DNA of 64,000 nt from Nocardioides zeae (GTDB lineage: Bacteria; Actinomycetota; Actinomycetes; Propionibacteriales; Nocardioidaceae), in the NCBI RefSeq assembly GCF_010686755.1, contig NZ_JAAGXA010000008.1:124001-188000 (forward strand), in the 5' to 3' direction. This document shows, piece after piece, positions 23,136 to 31,845 of the stretch. The notes beneath the pieces are model-generated. The model searched no databases and was not told the origin of the DNA. It worked only from the letters and a program-made list of their open reading frames with translations. Both the position numbers and the translations under genes were made by a program. Every line of letters starts with the position of its first letter. Position 1 is the stretch's first letter.

Positions 23136-24962
23136 GTGCTCGACACGCCGCCCGGCCTGCGCGCCGCCGGTCCCACCGGCCTCGACGCCGACGAGCGCCT
23201 CGCCGCGCTGCGCGCGACCGGCGTGGGGCCGACCGCCGACCCCGACCTGCAACGCTTCGCCCGCCTCGCGGCGACCACCCTGGGCGTGCCGGTGGCGCTG
23301 GTGAGCCTGGTCGAGGCCGACCGCCAGGTCTTCCCCGGCCAGGTGGGGCTCCCCGAGCCGTGGGCGTCGTCGCGCTGCACTCCGCTGTCCCACTCGTTCT
23401 GCCAGCACGTGGCGACCACGGCCGAGCCCCTCGTCATCAGCGACGCCCGCACGGTCGAGCTCGTGCGGGACAACCTGGCGATCCCCGACCTCGGCGTCAT
23501 CGCCTACGCGGGGATGCCGCTCACCGCCGACGGCGGCGAGGTGCTCGGCTCCCTGTGCGCGATCGACCACGAGCCGCGGGTGTGGACCCCGCTCGAGCTC
23601 GAGGTGCTGGCCGACCTCGCCGCGGCCTGCAGCGCGGCCCTGCGCCTCAAGGTGTCCGGACGCCGGACCGCCGACGCCCGGCGCGAGGTCGACCGGGGCC
23701 GGGAGCGCGCGGAGCTGATGCTGCAGGCGGCCGTGGACCTCGGCGAGGTGTGGTCGCTCACCGAGCTGCGTCGGCGGGTGCACGACCTCGTCACCGGCCC
23801 GCTGCACCCCGTGTTCGTCGGCATGTCGCTCGTCGACGGCGACCGCGTCGTCCGGGTCGCGGACCCCGCGTGGGACTCCGCCGTCGAGCACCTGCCGGCG
23901 AGCGTCGCGATCGACGCGACGTGGCCGTCGGGCCGCTGCGTGGCGGAGCAGCGCCGCATCATCGTGGCCGGCGAGGAGCAGCTGGTGGCGGACGGCTACG
24001 GCGCCGACGCCCTGGCGGCGTGGCGCCGGCTGGGCCTCCGCGCGGTCGAGTGCGTGCCGATCACGGGCAGCGACCGGGTGCTCGGCGCGCTCACCTTCGG
24101 CTGGGACGCGCCCCACGCGTGGGAGCTGACGGAGGACGCCGTGCTCACGGCGATCGCGGCGTACACGGCCACCGCGGTGGAGCGGATCCTCCAGCTCGAG
24201 CGGCGGGTGACCACCGCGACCGAGCTGCAGGAGGCGATGCTGAGCGAGCCGCCGGCGGTGGCCGGGCTCGAGATCGCCACGCTCTATCGACCGTCGTCGA
24301 CGGCGGACATGGTCGGCGGCGACTGGTACGACGTGCACGAGCTCCCGCCCACCACCCCCGGCGGTCCCCGGCCGGTCGCGGTCACGGTCGGCGACATCAC
24401 CGGTCACGACACCCGGGCGGCCGCGGTCATGGGCCAGGTGCGCAGCATGCTGCGGCAGGCGCGGGCCGACGCCCCGGAGGCCGGTCCGGCGCGCGCGGTG
24501 CTGGCGGTCGAGAACGCGGCCCGCATGCTCGAGCTCGAGGCGCACGGCACGGTGGTGCACGGCGACCTCGTGCCCGCCACCGCCACCGACGACGGCGACG
24601 GCTGGGTCCTGACCTGGACGAACGCCGGCCACCCACCGCCCCTCGTGCTCGCGCCCGACGGCTCCGCGCGCGTGCTCCTCGAGGGCGACCCGTTCATGTA
24701 TCCCGACCTCGAGGTCGAGGAGCGCCACGACCACCGCGTCCACCTCGCGTCCGGGTCGTTGCTGCTCGTGCACACCGACGGCCTGCTCGACGACCGCCGG
24801 GCCGACCTCGCCGCGATGGTCGAGGAGGTGCGGGTGGTGGCGGCACGGCTCGTCCACGAGGACGGTCGGCCCCTCGCCGAGGCGATCCGCCTGCTGGCCG
24901 ACGAGATGCTCGGCGGCCGGGCCGAGGACGACGTCGCGATCCTCGCCGTCCGGGTGCGCTAA
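23136..24962 (+). CDS. GAF-GAF-SpoIIE (PP2C) serine phosphatase
   Basis: The 608-residue protein has a first GAF domain (residues ~20-165, with SHSFCQHVATTAEPLVI and IAYAGMPL), a second GAF domain (~195-355) and a C-terminal PP2C/SpoIIE phosphatase (~370-608) with MVGGDWYDV, VTVGDITGHD, WTNAGHPPPLVL and GRAEDDVAILAV metal-site motifs. Such proteins dephosphorylate anti-anti-sigma factors in response to signals sensed by the GAF domains. No STAS or kinase gene is adjacent. GTG 23136 follows AGGAGGGGG; an upstream ATG at 23064 lacks a ribosome site. Confidence 0.9.
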   Translation: MLDTPPGLRAAGPTGLDADERLAALRATGVGPTADPDLQRFARLAATTLGVPVALVSLVEADRQVFPGQVGLPEPWASSRCTPLSHSFCQHVATTAEPLVISDARTVELVRDNLAIPDLGVIAYAGMPLTADGGEVLGSLCAIDHEPRVWTPLELEVLADLAAACSAALRLKVSGRRTADARREVDRGRERAELMLQAAVDLGEVWSLTELRRRVHDLVTGPLHPVFVGMSLVDGDRVVRVADPAWDSAVEHLPASVAIDATWPSGRCVAEQRRIIVAGEEQLVADGYGADALAAWRRLGLRAVECVPITGSDRVLGALTFGWDAPHAWELTEDAVLTAIAAYTATAVERILQLERRVTTATELQEAMLSEPPAVAGLEIATLYRPSSTADMVGGDWYDVHELPPTTPGGPRPVAVTVGDITGHDTRAAAVMGQVRSMLRQARADAPEAGPARAVLAVENAARMLELEAHGTVVHGDLVPATATDDGDGWVLTWTNAGHPPPLVLAPDGSARVLLEGDPFMYPDLEVEERHDHRVHLASGSLLLVHTDGLLDDRRADLAAMVEEVRVVAARLVHEDGRPLAEAIRLLADEMLGGRAEDDVAILAVRVR

Positions 24963-25005
24963 GCGCTCCGGCTGCTCCCCCGACTGTCCACCCGGCCACC
25001 GAGAT

Positions 25006-25030
25006 GGCATATTGGCCAGTCCAATGGGCC
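25006..25030. promoter_or_regulatory. Candidate operator upstream of CoA-transferase
   Basis: GGC-AT-ATTGG-CCAGT-CCAAT-GG-GCC is an interrupted palindrome with 8 of 10 outer positions paired. It sits 38 bp upstream of the CoA-transferase GTG, in the size range of GntR operators; the GntR gene at 26105-26968 is the likely candidate binder. Confidence 0.45.
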
Positions 25031-25067
25031 TCCGGGCCTGCACCGACCTGACCCGCGAGAGGACACC

Positions 25068-26306
25068 GTGACCCACGACCCCACCGCCCCGTCCCCCGAG
25101 CGCCCGACCGAGGCCACCGGCGGCACCGCGAGCGGCCCGCTCGGCGACGTCGTCGTCGTCGACCTCTCCCGCGCGCTCGCGGGCCCGCACGCCACGATGA
25201 TGCTGGGCGACCTCGGCGCCCGCGTCATCAAGGTCGAGGCGCCCGGCACCGGCGACGACACCCGCGGCTGGGGCCCGCCCTTCGTGACCCCGGAGGACGG
25301 TGGGGACCGGCAGTCGACGTACTTCCTCTCCGCCAACCGCAACAAGGAGTCCATCGCCCTCGACCTCAAGGACGCCGCGGACCGCGACGTGCTGCTCGGT
25401 CTCGTCGACCGCGCCGACGTGCTCGTGGAGAACTTCCGCACCGGCGTGCTCGAGCGCCTCGGCCTCGGCATCGAGTCGCTCATGGAGCGCAACCCGCGCC
25501 TCGTCGTCCTGTCCATCACGGGCTTCGGCCACGACGGCCCCGAGGGCGGCCGCGCCGGCTACGACCAGATCGCGCAGGGTGAGGCCGGTCTCATGTCCCT
25601 CACCGGCTCCGGACCGGACGACCCGCAGCGGGTCGGGGTGCCGATCGCGGACCTCCTCTCGGGCATGTACGGCGCGTACGGCGTGCTCGCCGCCCTCCAC
25701 GAGCGCACCGTGACCGGCGTCGGCCAGGTCGTGCGCACCTCGCTCCTCGCCGCCGTCGTCGGCGTGCACGCCTTCCAGGGCACGCGGTGGACGGTCGCCG
25801 GCGAGGTCGGGCGGGCGCAGGGCAACCACCACCCGTCGATCGCGCCGTACGGGCTCTTCCGCTGCCGCGACGGTGCGGTGCAGATCGCGCTCGGCAGCGA
25901 GAGCCTGTGGAAGCGCTTCTGCGCGGGCTTCGACCTCGACCCCGAGGCCGAGGGCCTGGCCACCAACGCCGAGCGGGTCGCCGCGCGTGAGCGCGTGATC
26001 GGTGTCGTCGAGGAGGCGTTCGCGACCTGGGACGCCGCTCCCCTGCTCGAGCGGCTCTCCGAGGTCGGCGTGCCGGCCGGCAAGGTGCGCACGCTCGACG
26101 AGGTCTACGCCTGGGACCAGACGCGCAGCCAGGGCCTGCTCCTCGACCTGGAGCACCCCACCCTCGGCCGCATCTCGCTGCCCGGTCCCCCGCTGCGGTT
26201 CTTCGACGGCGCGGGCGGCGAGACCACCCGCACCGACCACCGCCCGCCGCCGGTGCTCGACGCCGACGCCGCGGCGCTCCGGGCCTGGGCCACCGGCACC
26301 GACTGA
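25068..26306 (+). CDS. Family III CoA-transferase (CaiB/BaiF), dicarboxylate-type context
   Basis: The 412-residue protein is a full-length, canonical family III enzyme: VVVDLSRALAGPHATMMLGD at about residues 25-44, VIKVEAPGTGDDTR, NRNKESIALDL, FRTGVLERLGLG and the catalytic-aspartate segment GYDQIAQGEAGLMSLTG. It likely transfers CoA to a dicarboxylic acid, since a MatC-type permease and GntR regulator follow. GTG 25068 is preceded by GAGAGGA. The last 200 bp overlap the 3' end of the convergent GntR reading frame. Confidence 0.9.
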   Translation: MTHDPTAPSPERPTEATGGTASGPLGDVVVVDLSRALAGPHATMMLGDLGARVIKVEAPGTGDDTRGWGPPFVTPEDGGDRQSTYFLSANRNKESIALDLKDAADRDVLLGLVDRADVLVENFRTGVLERLGLGIESLMERNPRLVVLSITGFGHDGPEGGRAGYDQIAQGEAGLMSLTGSGPDDPQRVGVPIADLLSGMYGAYGVLAALHERTVTGVGQVVRTSLLAAVVGVHAFQGTRWTVAGEVGRAQGNHHPSIAPYGLFRCRDGAVQIALGSESLWKRFCAGFDLDPEAEGLATNAERVAARERVIGVVEEAFATWDAAPLLERLSEVGVPAGKVRTLDEVYAWDQTRSQGLLLDLEHPTLGRISLPGPPLRFFDGAGGETTRTDHRPPPVLDADAAALRAWATGTD

Positions 26307-26968
26307 CCCGGCCCACCCGACCCAGCTGACCGGGCGGTGCCGCGGGCGGCCGCCGCGTCGCCCGCGACGATGGCGTCGGCCACGACGTCGAGCCGCTGCC
26401 GCAGCCCCGGGTCCGCGCCGGCGGCCGGTGCGTGCTCGGCGAGCACGTCGTCGAGGTCGGCGAGCAGCGGGGCCGCCGACAGGCGGCGCACGCACCGCCA
26501 CGTGTGCTCGAAGTCCCGCGCACGCCCGTCGGGCGCGAGCATCGCCACCCGCAGCGAGCTGTCCGGGTTGCTCGCGGCCGCGCGAGCCAGACCGGCCAGC
26601 ACCGCCTCCCGCGCCACCACGACCTCGGAGCGCGGGCTCGCGGCGACCCGCCGCCCCCAGCCGTCGCCGCCGGCCGGACCGCCGGACCCGCCGATGCCCC
26701 CGGCACTGTCGGGCGCGTCGGCCTCGCGCACGAGCGCGCCCACGCCGTGACGCACCTCGATGCGCCCCTTCGTCTCCAGGGCCGCCAGCGCGCGCGAGAG
26801 CGTGGCCCGGCTGACCCCGAGCTCGGCCGCCAGCTGCCGCTCCGACGGGAGCCGGTCGCCGCCCACGAGCCCCTGGGCCTCGATGAAGTCGGAGATGTGC
26901 GCCGCGAGGCTCTCGTAGAGCCGTTCCCGCCGCAGCGGCTGGAGGCGGCGGGGCGCGTGACCGGACAT
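26105..26968 (-). CDS. GntR-family transcriptional regulator with read-through C-terminus
   Basis: The winged helix is clear: ERLYESLAAHISDFIEAQGL, then DRLPSERQLAAELGVSRATL and LETKGRIEVRHG at about residues 14-80. A helical effector region (VVVAREAVLAGLARAAASN to VVADAIVAGDAAAARGT) ends near residue 220. The frame then continues about 65 residues of Ser/Arg/Pro-rich sequence antisense to the CoA-transferase gene, which looks like read-through after loss of the original stop. It is divergent from the permease gene. The usual stop would be expected near 26300. Confidence 0.82.
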   Translation of the reverse strand: MSGHAPRRLQPLRRERLYESLAAHISDFIEAQGLVGGDRLPSERQLAAELGVSRATLSRALAALETKGRIEVRHGVGALVREADAPDSAGGIGGSGGPAGGDGWGRRVAASPRSEVVVAREAVLAGLARAAASNPDSSLRVAMLAPDGRARDFEHTWRCVRRLSAAPLLADLDDVLAEHAPAAGADPGLRQRLDVVADAIVAGDAAAARGTARSAGSGGPGQSVPVAQARSAAASASSTGGGRWSVRVVSPPAPSKNRSGGPGSEMRPRVGCSRSRSRPWLRVWSQA

Positions 26969-27003
26969 GGCGGCATCCTACCCAGATGTGGACCGGTTGC
27001 CAG

Positions 27004-27016
27004 GTGGCTGAGCCAC
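27004..27016. promoter_or_regulatory. Palindrome in GntR/permease divergent promoter
   Basis: GTGGCTGAGCCAC is a perfect 6-bp-armed inverted repeat in the 104-bp gap between the GntR regulator and the permease, a likely regulator-binding site. It differs from the 25006-25030 palindrome, so which one GntR binds is open. Confidence 0.4.
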
Positions 27017-27072
27017 TGACATGATCCCTCCGGACAGCACATGACGTGCATCACAATCCGAGAGGGAACTCC

Positions 27073-28428
27073 ATGCCCACCGAACTGGTCTCGTTGGCGG
27101 TCCTCGTCATCGTCTTCCTGGTCGCGACGGTCAGGGGCGTCAACATGGGCGCCCTCGCCCTCGTGGCCGCCTTCGTCGTCGGCCTGAGCGTCTACGACCT
27201 CGACGCGGACGGCGTGCTGGGGGGCTTCCCCAGCGACCTCTTCGTCATCCTCGTCGGCGTCACCTACCTCTTCGCCCTGGCGAAGAACAACGGCACCGTC
27301 GACTGGATCGTCCACGCCGCCGTGCGCGCGGTCGGCGGACGCGTGGCACTCGTGCCGTGGGCGATGTTCCTCGTCTGCGCGGCCGTCACGTCGATCGGCG
27401 CGGTCAGCCCCGCCGCGGTGGCGATCGTCGCGCCGGTCGCGATGGGCTTCGCGCTCCGCTACCGGATCCACCCGGTGATGATGGGCATGATGGTCGTCCA
27501 GGGCGCCACCGCCGGCAGCTTCTCCCCCATCGGCATCTTCGGCAGCATCACCAACGGCGTCGTCGAGCAGAACGACCTCCCCGGCAACCAGGGCGTGCTC
27601 TTCGCGACGACCTTCGCGGCCGCCGCCCTCATCGCCGCGATCACGTACGTCGCGTTCGGCGGCCGGGCCCTCCTCGCCCGCGGCAAGGAGACGGACTCCG
27701 TGCGGGAGATGGGCGCCGAGGCGGAGGCCGTCAGCCACGCGGCGACCCGCGCCGGCGGACCCGGCACGCCGCACTCCGCCGTCGAGGCCGCACGCAGCAG
27801 CGCGCCCGACGACGAGCCCGCCGGGCAGCACACCCTGGACGCCCAGCGGATCGTGACGCTCCTCGGCCTCGCCGCGCTGATGATCGGCGCGCTCGGCTTC
27901 GACCTCGACGTGGGCTTCACCGCGCTGACGATCGCCGTCGCGCTCACGCTCGCCTTCCCCAGCTCGGCCAAGGGCGCGGTGGAGAAGATCAGCTGGGGCA
28001 CCGTGCTGCTCATCGGCGGCATCGTGACCTACGTGAACCTGCTGCAGAACCAGGGCGTCGTCGACTGGGTCGGCGAGCGCGTCGCCGAGGTGGGCGCCCC
28101 GCTCGTGGCCGCCCTGCTCATCTGCTTCATCGCCGCCGTCGTCTCGGCGTTCGCCTCCACCACCGGCATCATCGGCGCGCTCATCCCGCTCGCCGTACCG
28201 TTCCTGCTCACCGGCCAGGTCAACGCCATCGGCCTCATCGCGGCCCTCGCGATCTCGAGCTCGGTGGTCGACTGCAGCCCCTTCTCCACCAACGGCGCCC
28301 TCGTCGTCGCGAACGCCGACGCCAAGGAGCGCGAGATGGTGTTCAAGCGGCTGATGCAGTGGGGCATGTCGATCGTCGTGATCGCGCCGATCGTCGCCTG
28401 GGTGCTGCTCGTGGTGCCGACGGCCTGA
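27073..28428 (+). CDS. MatC/SLC13-type dicarboxylate permease
   Basis: The 451-residue protein has about eleven hydrophobic segments in two halves joined by a charged loop (residues ~210-265). The N-terminal half has MatC_N features (GVNMGALALVAAFVVG, FPSDLFVILVGVTYLFALAK) and GSFSPIGIFGSI; the C-terminal half repeats SSSVVDCSPFSTNGALVV. Relatives import malonate and other dicarboxylates with cations. ATG 27073 follows AGAGGGAA. Next to a CoA-transferase and a GntR regulator, it probably supplies the acid that becomes the CoA ester. Confidence 0.85.
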   Translation: MPTELVSLAVLVIVFLVATVRGVNMGALALVAAFVVGLSVYDLDADGVLGGFPSDLFVILVGVTYLFALAKNNGTVDWIVHAAVRAVGGRVALVPWAMFLVCAAVTSIGAVSPAAVAIVAPVAMGFALRYRIHPVMMGMMVVQGATAGSFSPIGIFGSITNGVVEQNDLPGNQGVLFATTFAAAALIAAITYVAFGGRALLARGKETDSVREMGAEAEAVSHAATRAGGPGTPHSAVEAARSSAPDDEPAGQHTLDAQRIVTLLGLAALMIGALGFDLDVGFTALTIAVALTLAFPSSAKGAVEKISWGTVLLIGGIVTYVNLLQNQGVVDWVGERVAEVGAPLVAALLICFIAAVVSAFASTTGIIGALIPLAVPFLLTGQVNAIGLIAALAISSSVVDCSPFSTNGALVVANADAKEREMVFKRLMQWGMSIVVIAPIVAWVLLVVPTA

Positions 28429-28447
28429 GCCCGGAGTACGCGCAGTC

Positions 28448-28509
28448 CCAGAACTGTGCGGCTGGGACACGGCCCAGCGCCCGGGACACGCACCAGCCGC
28501 ACAGTTCGC
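28448..28509. repeat. Hairpin of two inverted palindromic-family units
   Basis: GAACTGTGCGGCTGG at 28451-28465 and CCAGCCGCACAGTTC at 28493-28507 form a perfect 15-bp stem with a 27-base loop. The arms are diverged copies of the same ~23-bp unit as at 5284 and 36791. It fills the gap between the convergent permease and HAD genes and may also end both transcripts. Confidence 0.8.
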
Positions 28510-28525
28510 AGCTGGGCCCGGCCCC

Positions 28526-29215
28526 TCACCCCGCCGCGCCGGCGGCCTCCTCCACCGCACGGAGGAGGTCGCCGGCGTCGTGCACCTCGACCGGCGGCGG
28601 CGGTCCGGCAGGGTCGAGCACGTGCCCGGGCCGCACCAGGCGCACCGTCGCCAGCCCCGCCTCGAGCGCACCCCGTACGTCGCGGCCCGAGGCCGCCACG
28701 TGCACGAGGCGCTCCGGGGCGACGGCGGCGGCAGCCGCGGCGTACAGCTCCGGGCTCGGCTTGTAGGCCCCCAGCCGCTGGGAGGTCAGCACGAGGGCGG
28801 GGTCGACCAGCGCGTGGGCGCGCGTGGTGCGGGCGAGGTCGTCGTCGACGTTCGACAGGATCCCGACGCGGTGCCGAGCCGCCACCGCGGCCACGCCCGC
28901 GGCGACGTCGGGCCACAGCGGCCAGTCGGCGACCGAGGCCTGGAGCGCGGCGAGGTCGGCCTCCACGTCGGCCCCGGCGGCCGGCCCGAGGCCGAGCTCG
29001 TCGTAGGCGCGCAGCAACGACGAGCCGGAGACGTCGCGGAAGGTGACCGGCGGCCGGGCCGTCCGCTGGGCGGCCTTGTTGTGGCCGTCCCAGCGGTCGT
29101 AGAGGTCCTCGCCGGACACGTCCCACCCGCGCTCGGCCGCCAGGCCGCCGAGGAACGCGGAGCCGCCGGAGCGGCTGTCGGTGAGGGCGCTGAAGAGGTC
29201 GAAGGTGACGATCAC
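28526..29215 (-). CDS. HAD-superfamily hydrolase (haloacid dehalogenase-like)
   Basis: The 229-residue protein shows HAD motif I (VTFDLFSALTDS, residues ~3-14), motif II serine in VGILSNVDDD, the motif III lysine in LGAYKPSPELY and a divergent motif IV in VHVAASGRDVRGA. It resembles type II haloacid dehalogenases and related phosphatases; the substrate is unknown. GTG at 29215. It converges with the permease and is divergent from the MFS gene. Confidence 0.82.
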   Translation of the reverse strand: MIVTFDLFSALTDSRSGGSAFLGGLAAERGWDVSGEDLYDRWDGHNKAAQRTARPPVTFRDVSGSSLLRAYDELGLGPAAGADVEADLAALQASVADWPLWPDVAAGVAAVAARHRVGILSNVDDDLARTTRAHALVDPALVLTSQRLGAYKPSPELYAAAAAAVAPERLVHVAASGRDVRGALEAGLATVRLVRPGHVLDPAGPPPPVEVHDAGDLLRAVEEAAGAAG

Positions 29216-29239
29216 CCCTCGACCGTAGCGCCCACGTTG

Positions 29240-29258
29240 ATCTCACATCACGAGATGT
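29240..29258. promoter_or_regulatory. Overlapping inverted repeats in HAD/MFS divergent promoter
   Basis: ACATC-ACGA-GATGT (29245-29258) and ATCTC/GAGAT (29240-29244, 29252-29256) overlap in an AT-richer stretch between two divergent starts. It may bind a local repressor; none is encoded next to it. Confidence 0.35.
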
Positions 29259-29297
29259 CAGTTTCACATGACGGACATGCGGGTCTCTACTGGGTCC

Positions 29298-30491
29298 ATG
29301 CCCACCACCGACCTACCCGCCCACGACCGCATCAGCACCGCTCGGCGCTGGGGCATGCTCGCGGCCGGCACGGGCGCCCAGGCGTCGTCGTCGGCCATGG
29401 TGCACGGGCCGGCGTTCCTCATCCCGGTCCTCCACACCCAGGCGGGGCTCTCGCTCGCGGAGGCGGGACTCGTCGCCTCGGCCCCGCTCGCCGGGATCAT
29501 GGTCGCGCTGCTCGCGTGGGGCGCGGTCGTCGACCGCCGCGGGGAGCGCTTCGCCCTGCTCACGGGCCTGGGCCTGGCCGCCGCCGGCGGCCTGGCGGCC
29601 ACGCAGACCACCGGCCTGGTCCCGCTCGCCGCCGCCCTCTTCGTCGCGGGCGTGGGCGGCGCCGCCACCAACTCGGCCTCGGGGCGCGTCGTCGTCGGCT
29701 GGTTCCCGCCCGAGCGCCGCGGCCTCGCGATGGGCATCCGCCAGACCGCGCAGCCGCTGGGGGTCGGCCTCGCGGCCGCCACGATCGCGGTGGTCGCCCA
29801 GCAGCACGGCGTCGCCGCCGCCCTGTGGATCCCCACCGCCGCCACCCTGGCGGCGCTGGTGGTGGTGACGCTCGTCGTGCTCGACCCGCCGCGACCACCG
29901 GCGGCAGAGCGGGCGGACGCCCCCAACCCCTACCGCGCCGACCGCTACCTGGCGCGGATCCACGGGGTCTCCGTCCTGCTCGTCGTGCCGCAGTTCGTCG
30001 TGTGGACCTTCGCCCTGACCTGGATGGTCACCGACCTCGGCTGGTCGGTCGGCGCGGCGGGCGGCGTGGTGGCCGGCACCCAGGTCGCCGGGGCCGTCGC
30101 CCGCGTCGGCGCCGGGTGGCTATCCGACGTCGTCGGCTCCCGGATGCGACCGCTGCGGTGGGTCGCGGTCGTCGCCGCCCTGACCATGGGCCTGCTGGGC
30201 GTGACCGCCGAGTGGGTGCCGGGCGTCGCCGTCGCCCTCATGGTGGTCGCCTCGGCCGTCACCGTCGCGGACAACGGCCTCGCCTTCACCGCCGTCGCGG
30301 AGCGGGCCGGGCCGTTCTGGTCGGGCCGCGCGCTCGGGATGCAGAACACGGCCCAGAACCTCGTGGCCTCCGCGGTGCCCCCCGTCGCCGGGCTCGCGGT
30401 GACGGCGTGGGGCTACCCCGCGACGTACGCGCTCGTCGCCCTGCTCCCCCTCCTCGCCGCCCCGCTCGTGCCGGTGCGCGGGGAGCGCTAG
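29298..30491 (+). CDS. Major facilitator superfamily transporter
   Basis: The 397-residue protein has twelve predicted membrane helices with the MFS loop 2-3 motif as WGAVVDRRGERFAL and a GIRQTAQPLGVGLAA stretch in helix 5, and a central loop near residue 205 (DAPNPYRADRYLARIHG). Drug or metabolite efflux is the likely class; the substrate cannot be read. ATG 29298 is used because the N-terminus then matches family length; ATG 29268 in frame would add ten residues. Confidence 0.85.
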   Translation: MPTTDLPAHDRISTARRWGMLAAGTGAQASSSAMVHGPAFLIPVLHTQAGLSLAEAGLVASAPLAGIMVALLAWGAVVDRRGERFALLTGLGLAAAGGLAATQTTGLVPLAAALFVAGVGGAATNSASGRVVVGWFPPERRGLAMGIRQTAQPLGVGLAAATIAVVAQQHGVAAALWIPTAATLAALVVVTLVVLDPPRPPAAERADAPNPYRADRYLARIHGVSVLLVVPQFVVWTFALTWMVTDLGWSVGAAGGVVAGTQVAGAVARVGAGWLSDVVGSRMRPLRWVAVVAALTMGLLGVTAEWVPGVAVALMVVASAVTVADNGLAFTAVAERAGPFWSGRALGMQNTAQNLVASAVPPVAGLAVTAWGYPATYALVALLPLLAAPLVPVRGER

Positions 30492-30493
30492 GC

Positions 30494-30582
30494 GGAAGAA
30501 AACCCGGACCGGGGAGGAAAACGCGGACCCGGGCTGCCCCTGGATCGATCGAACCTGGCCCCCGGTCCGCGTTTTCTTTCCC
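30494..30582. repeat. Triple-unit palindromic element with GAAAACGCGGACC core
   Basis: Two tandem 21-bp copies (30494-30514 and 30513-30533) of a unit around GAAAACCCGGACCGGGG are followed by one inverted copy (30559-30582). The inner pair forms a strong hairpin ending in TTTTCTTTCC, directly after the MFS stop, so it may act as a terminator. It is a different sequence family from the other repeats in this window. Confidence 0.7.
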
Positions 30583-30668
30583 CAGGCCCTCCCGCCGTCA
30601 CCACGCTCGGTGTACAACTGGCCACTGAACGTCGTGACCCGCATCACCCGACCCCTCCGGGAGCGCCC

Positions 30669-31793
30669 ATGGCCGTCCGCACCGCCGTCCGCGAGCTGAG
30701 CCCCACGCGGCGACGCCGCGACTGGTTCGCCGTCCGTTCGCTGGCCGAGGGGCTGACGACCCCGCTGCATCCCGACGACTACCTCCGCTACGTGAACCCC
30801 CTGTGGACCTCGCGCGAGCTGCGCGGGCGGGTCGAGTCGGTGGTGCGGGAGACGGAGGACGCGGCGACACTCGTCATCCGGCCCGGGTGGGGGTGGCGGT
30901 TCGACCACAAGGCGGGGCAGTACGTCGGCATCGGCGTGCCGATCGAGGGCCGCTACCAGTGGCGCTCCTACTCCCTGACGAGCACGCCCCGACGTCGCGG
31001 GCGCCGCATCACCATCACGATCCGGGCGATGCCGGAGGGCAAGCTGTCGGGCCACCTCATCGAGGGCCTCGCGCCGGGCACCGTGGTGCGGCTCGCCGCC
31101 CCGGCGGGCGACTTCGTGCTCCCCGACCCGCCGCCCGAGCGCATCCTCTTCCTCGTCGGCGGCTCCGGCATCACGCCGATCATGGCGATGCTCAAGACGC
31201 TCGTGCGGCGCGCGGGCGAGGGCCGGTGGGCGCTGCCGGACGTCCACCTCGTCTACTCGTCGCCCACCCCCGAGCGGATGATCTTCCGCGAGCGCCTCAG
31301 CCGCCTCGCCGCCAACCACGAGTCACTGACGTTCACCCCGATCTTCACGGACACCGACGGGATGCTCACGTTCGACAAGCTCGACGAGGTCGTGCCCGAC
31401 TGGCGCGAGCGGCAGACGTGGGCCTGCGGCCCGGCGCCGATGCTCGACGCGGCGACCGAGCACTGGCAGGACGCCGACCTCGAGGACGCGCTCCACCTCG
31501 AGCGCTTCACCCTCGAGCGCGGCGACGACGCCGGCGAGGGCGGCACGGTCTCCTTCCAGAACTCCGGCAAGGAGCACGAGGCCGAGCCGGGCACCACCGT
31601 GCTCGAGGCGGGCGAGGCGGCCGGCGTCGGCATGCCCTACGGCTGCCGCATGGGCATCTGCCACACCTGCACACTCACGCTCGTCAAGGGCTCGGTCACC
31701 GACGTCCGCAACGGCGACCGCTTCGACCAGCCCAACGAGCAGATCCAGACCTGCGTCACCGTCCCCGACGGCGACTGCACCATCGCCATCTGA
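30669..31793 (+). CDS. Ferredoxin-NADP reductase-type oxidoreductase with 2Fe-2S domain, desaturase partner
   Basis: The 374-residue protein has an FAD-binding domain (YQWRSYSLTSTP at ~97-108), an NAD(P) domain (LFLVGGSGITPIMAML, later WACGPAPMLD) and a C-terminal plant-type 2Fe-2S domain with CRMGICHTC and a distal Cys in QTCVTV. The same order and context occur in mycobacterial Rv3230c, which passes electrons to the DesA3 stearoyl-CoA desaturase. The desaturase gene follows 52 bp downstream. ATG 30669 comes after a GGGAG stretch. Confidence 0.92.
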   Translation: MAVRTAVRELSPTRRRRDWFAVRSLAEGLTTPLHPDDYLRYVNPLWTSRELRGRVESVVRETEDAATLVIRPGWGWRFDHKAGQYVGIGVPIEGRYQWRSYSLTSTPRRRGRRITITIRAMPEGKLSGHLIEGLAPGTVVRLAAPAGDFVLPDPPPERILFLVGGSGITPIMAMLKTLVRRAGEGRWALPDVHLVYSSPTPERMIFRERLSRLAANHESLTFTPIFTDTDGMLTFDKLDEVVPDWRERQTWACGPAPMLDAATEHWQDADLEDALHLERFTLERGDDAGEGGTVSFQNSGKEHEAEPGTTVLEAGEAAGVGMPYGCRMGICHTCTLTLVKGSVTDVRNGDRFDQPNEQIQTCVTVPDGDCTIAI

Positions 31794-31845
31794 CCCACCG
31801 TTCCGCACCCTGCTGCACCGACCCGTCCCCCGACTGGAGGCCCGC

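Noticed and set aside
21966..26501. A very long open frame on the minus strand across the channel, phosphatase and CoA-transferase genes
   Set aside because: It is antisense to well-supported genes, rich in Arg/Gly/Ala/Val as expected for shadow frames in GC-rich DNA, and has no domain signature.
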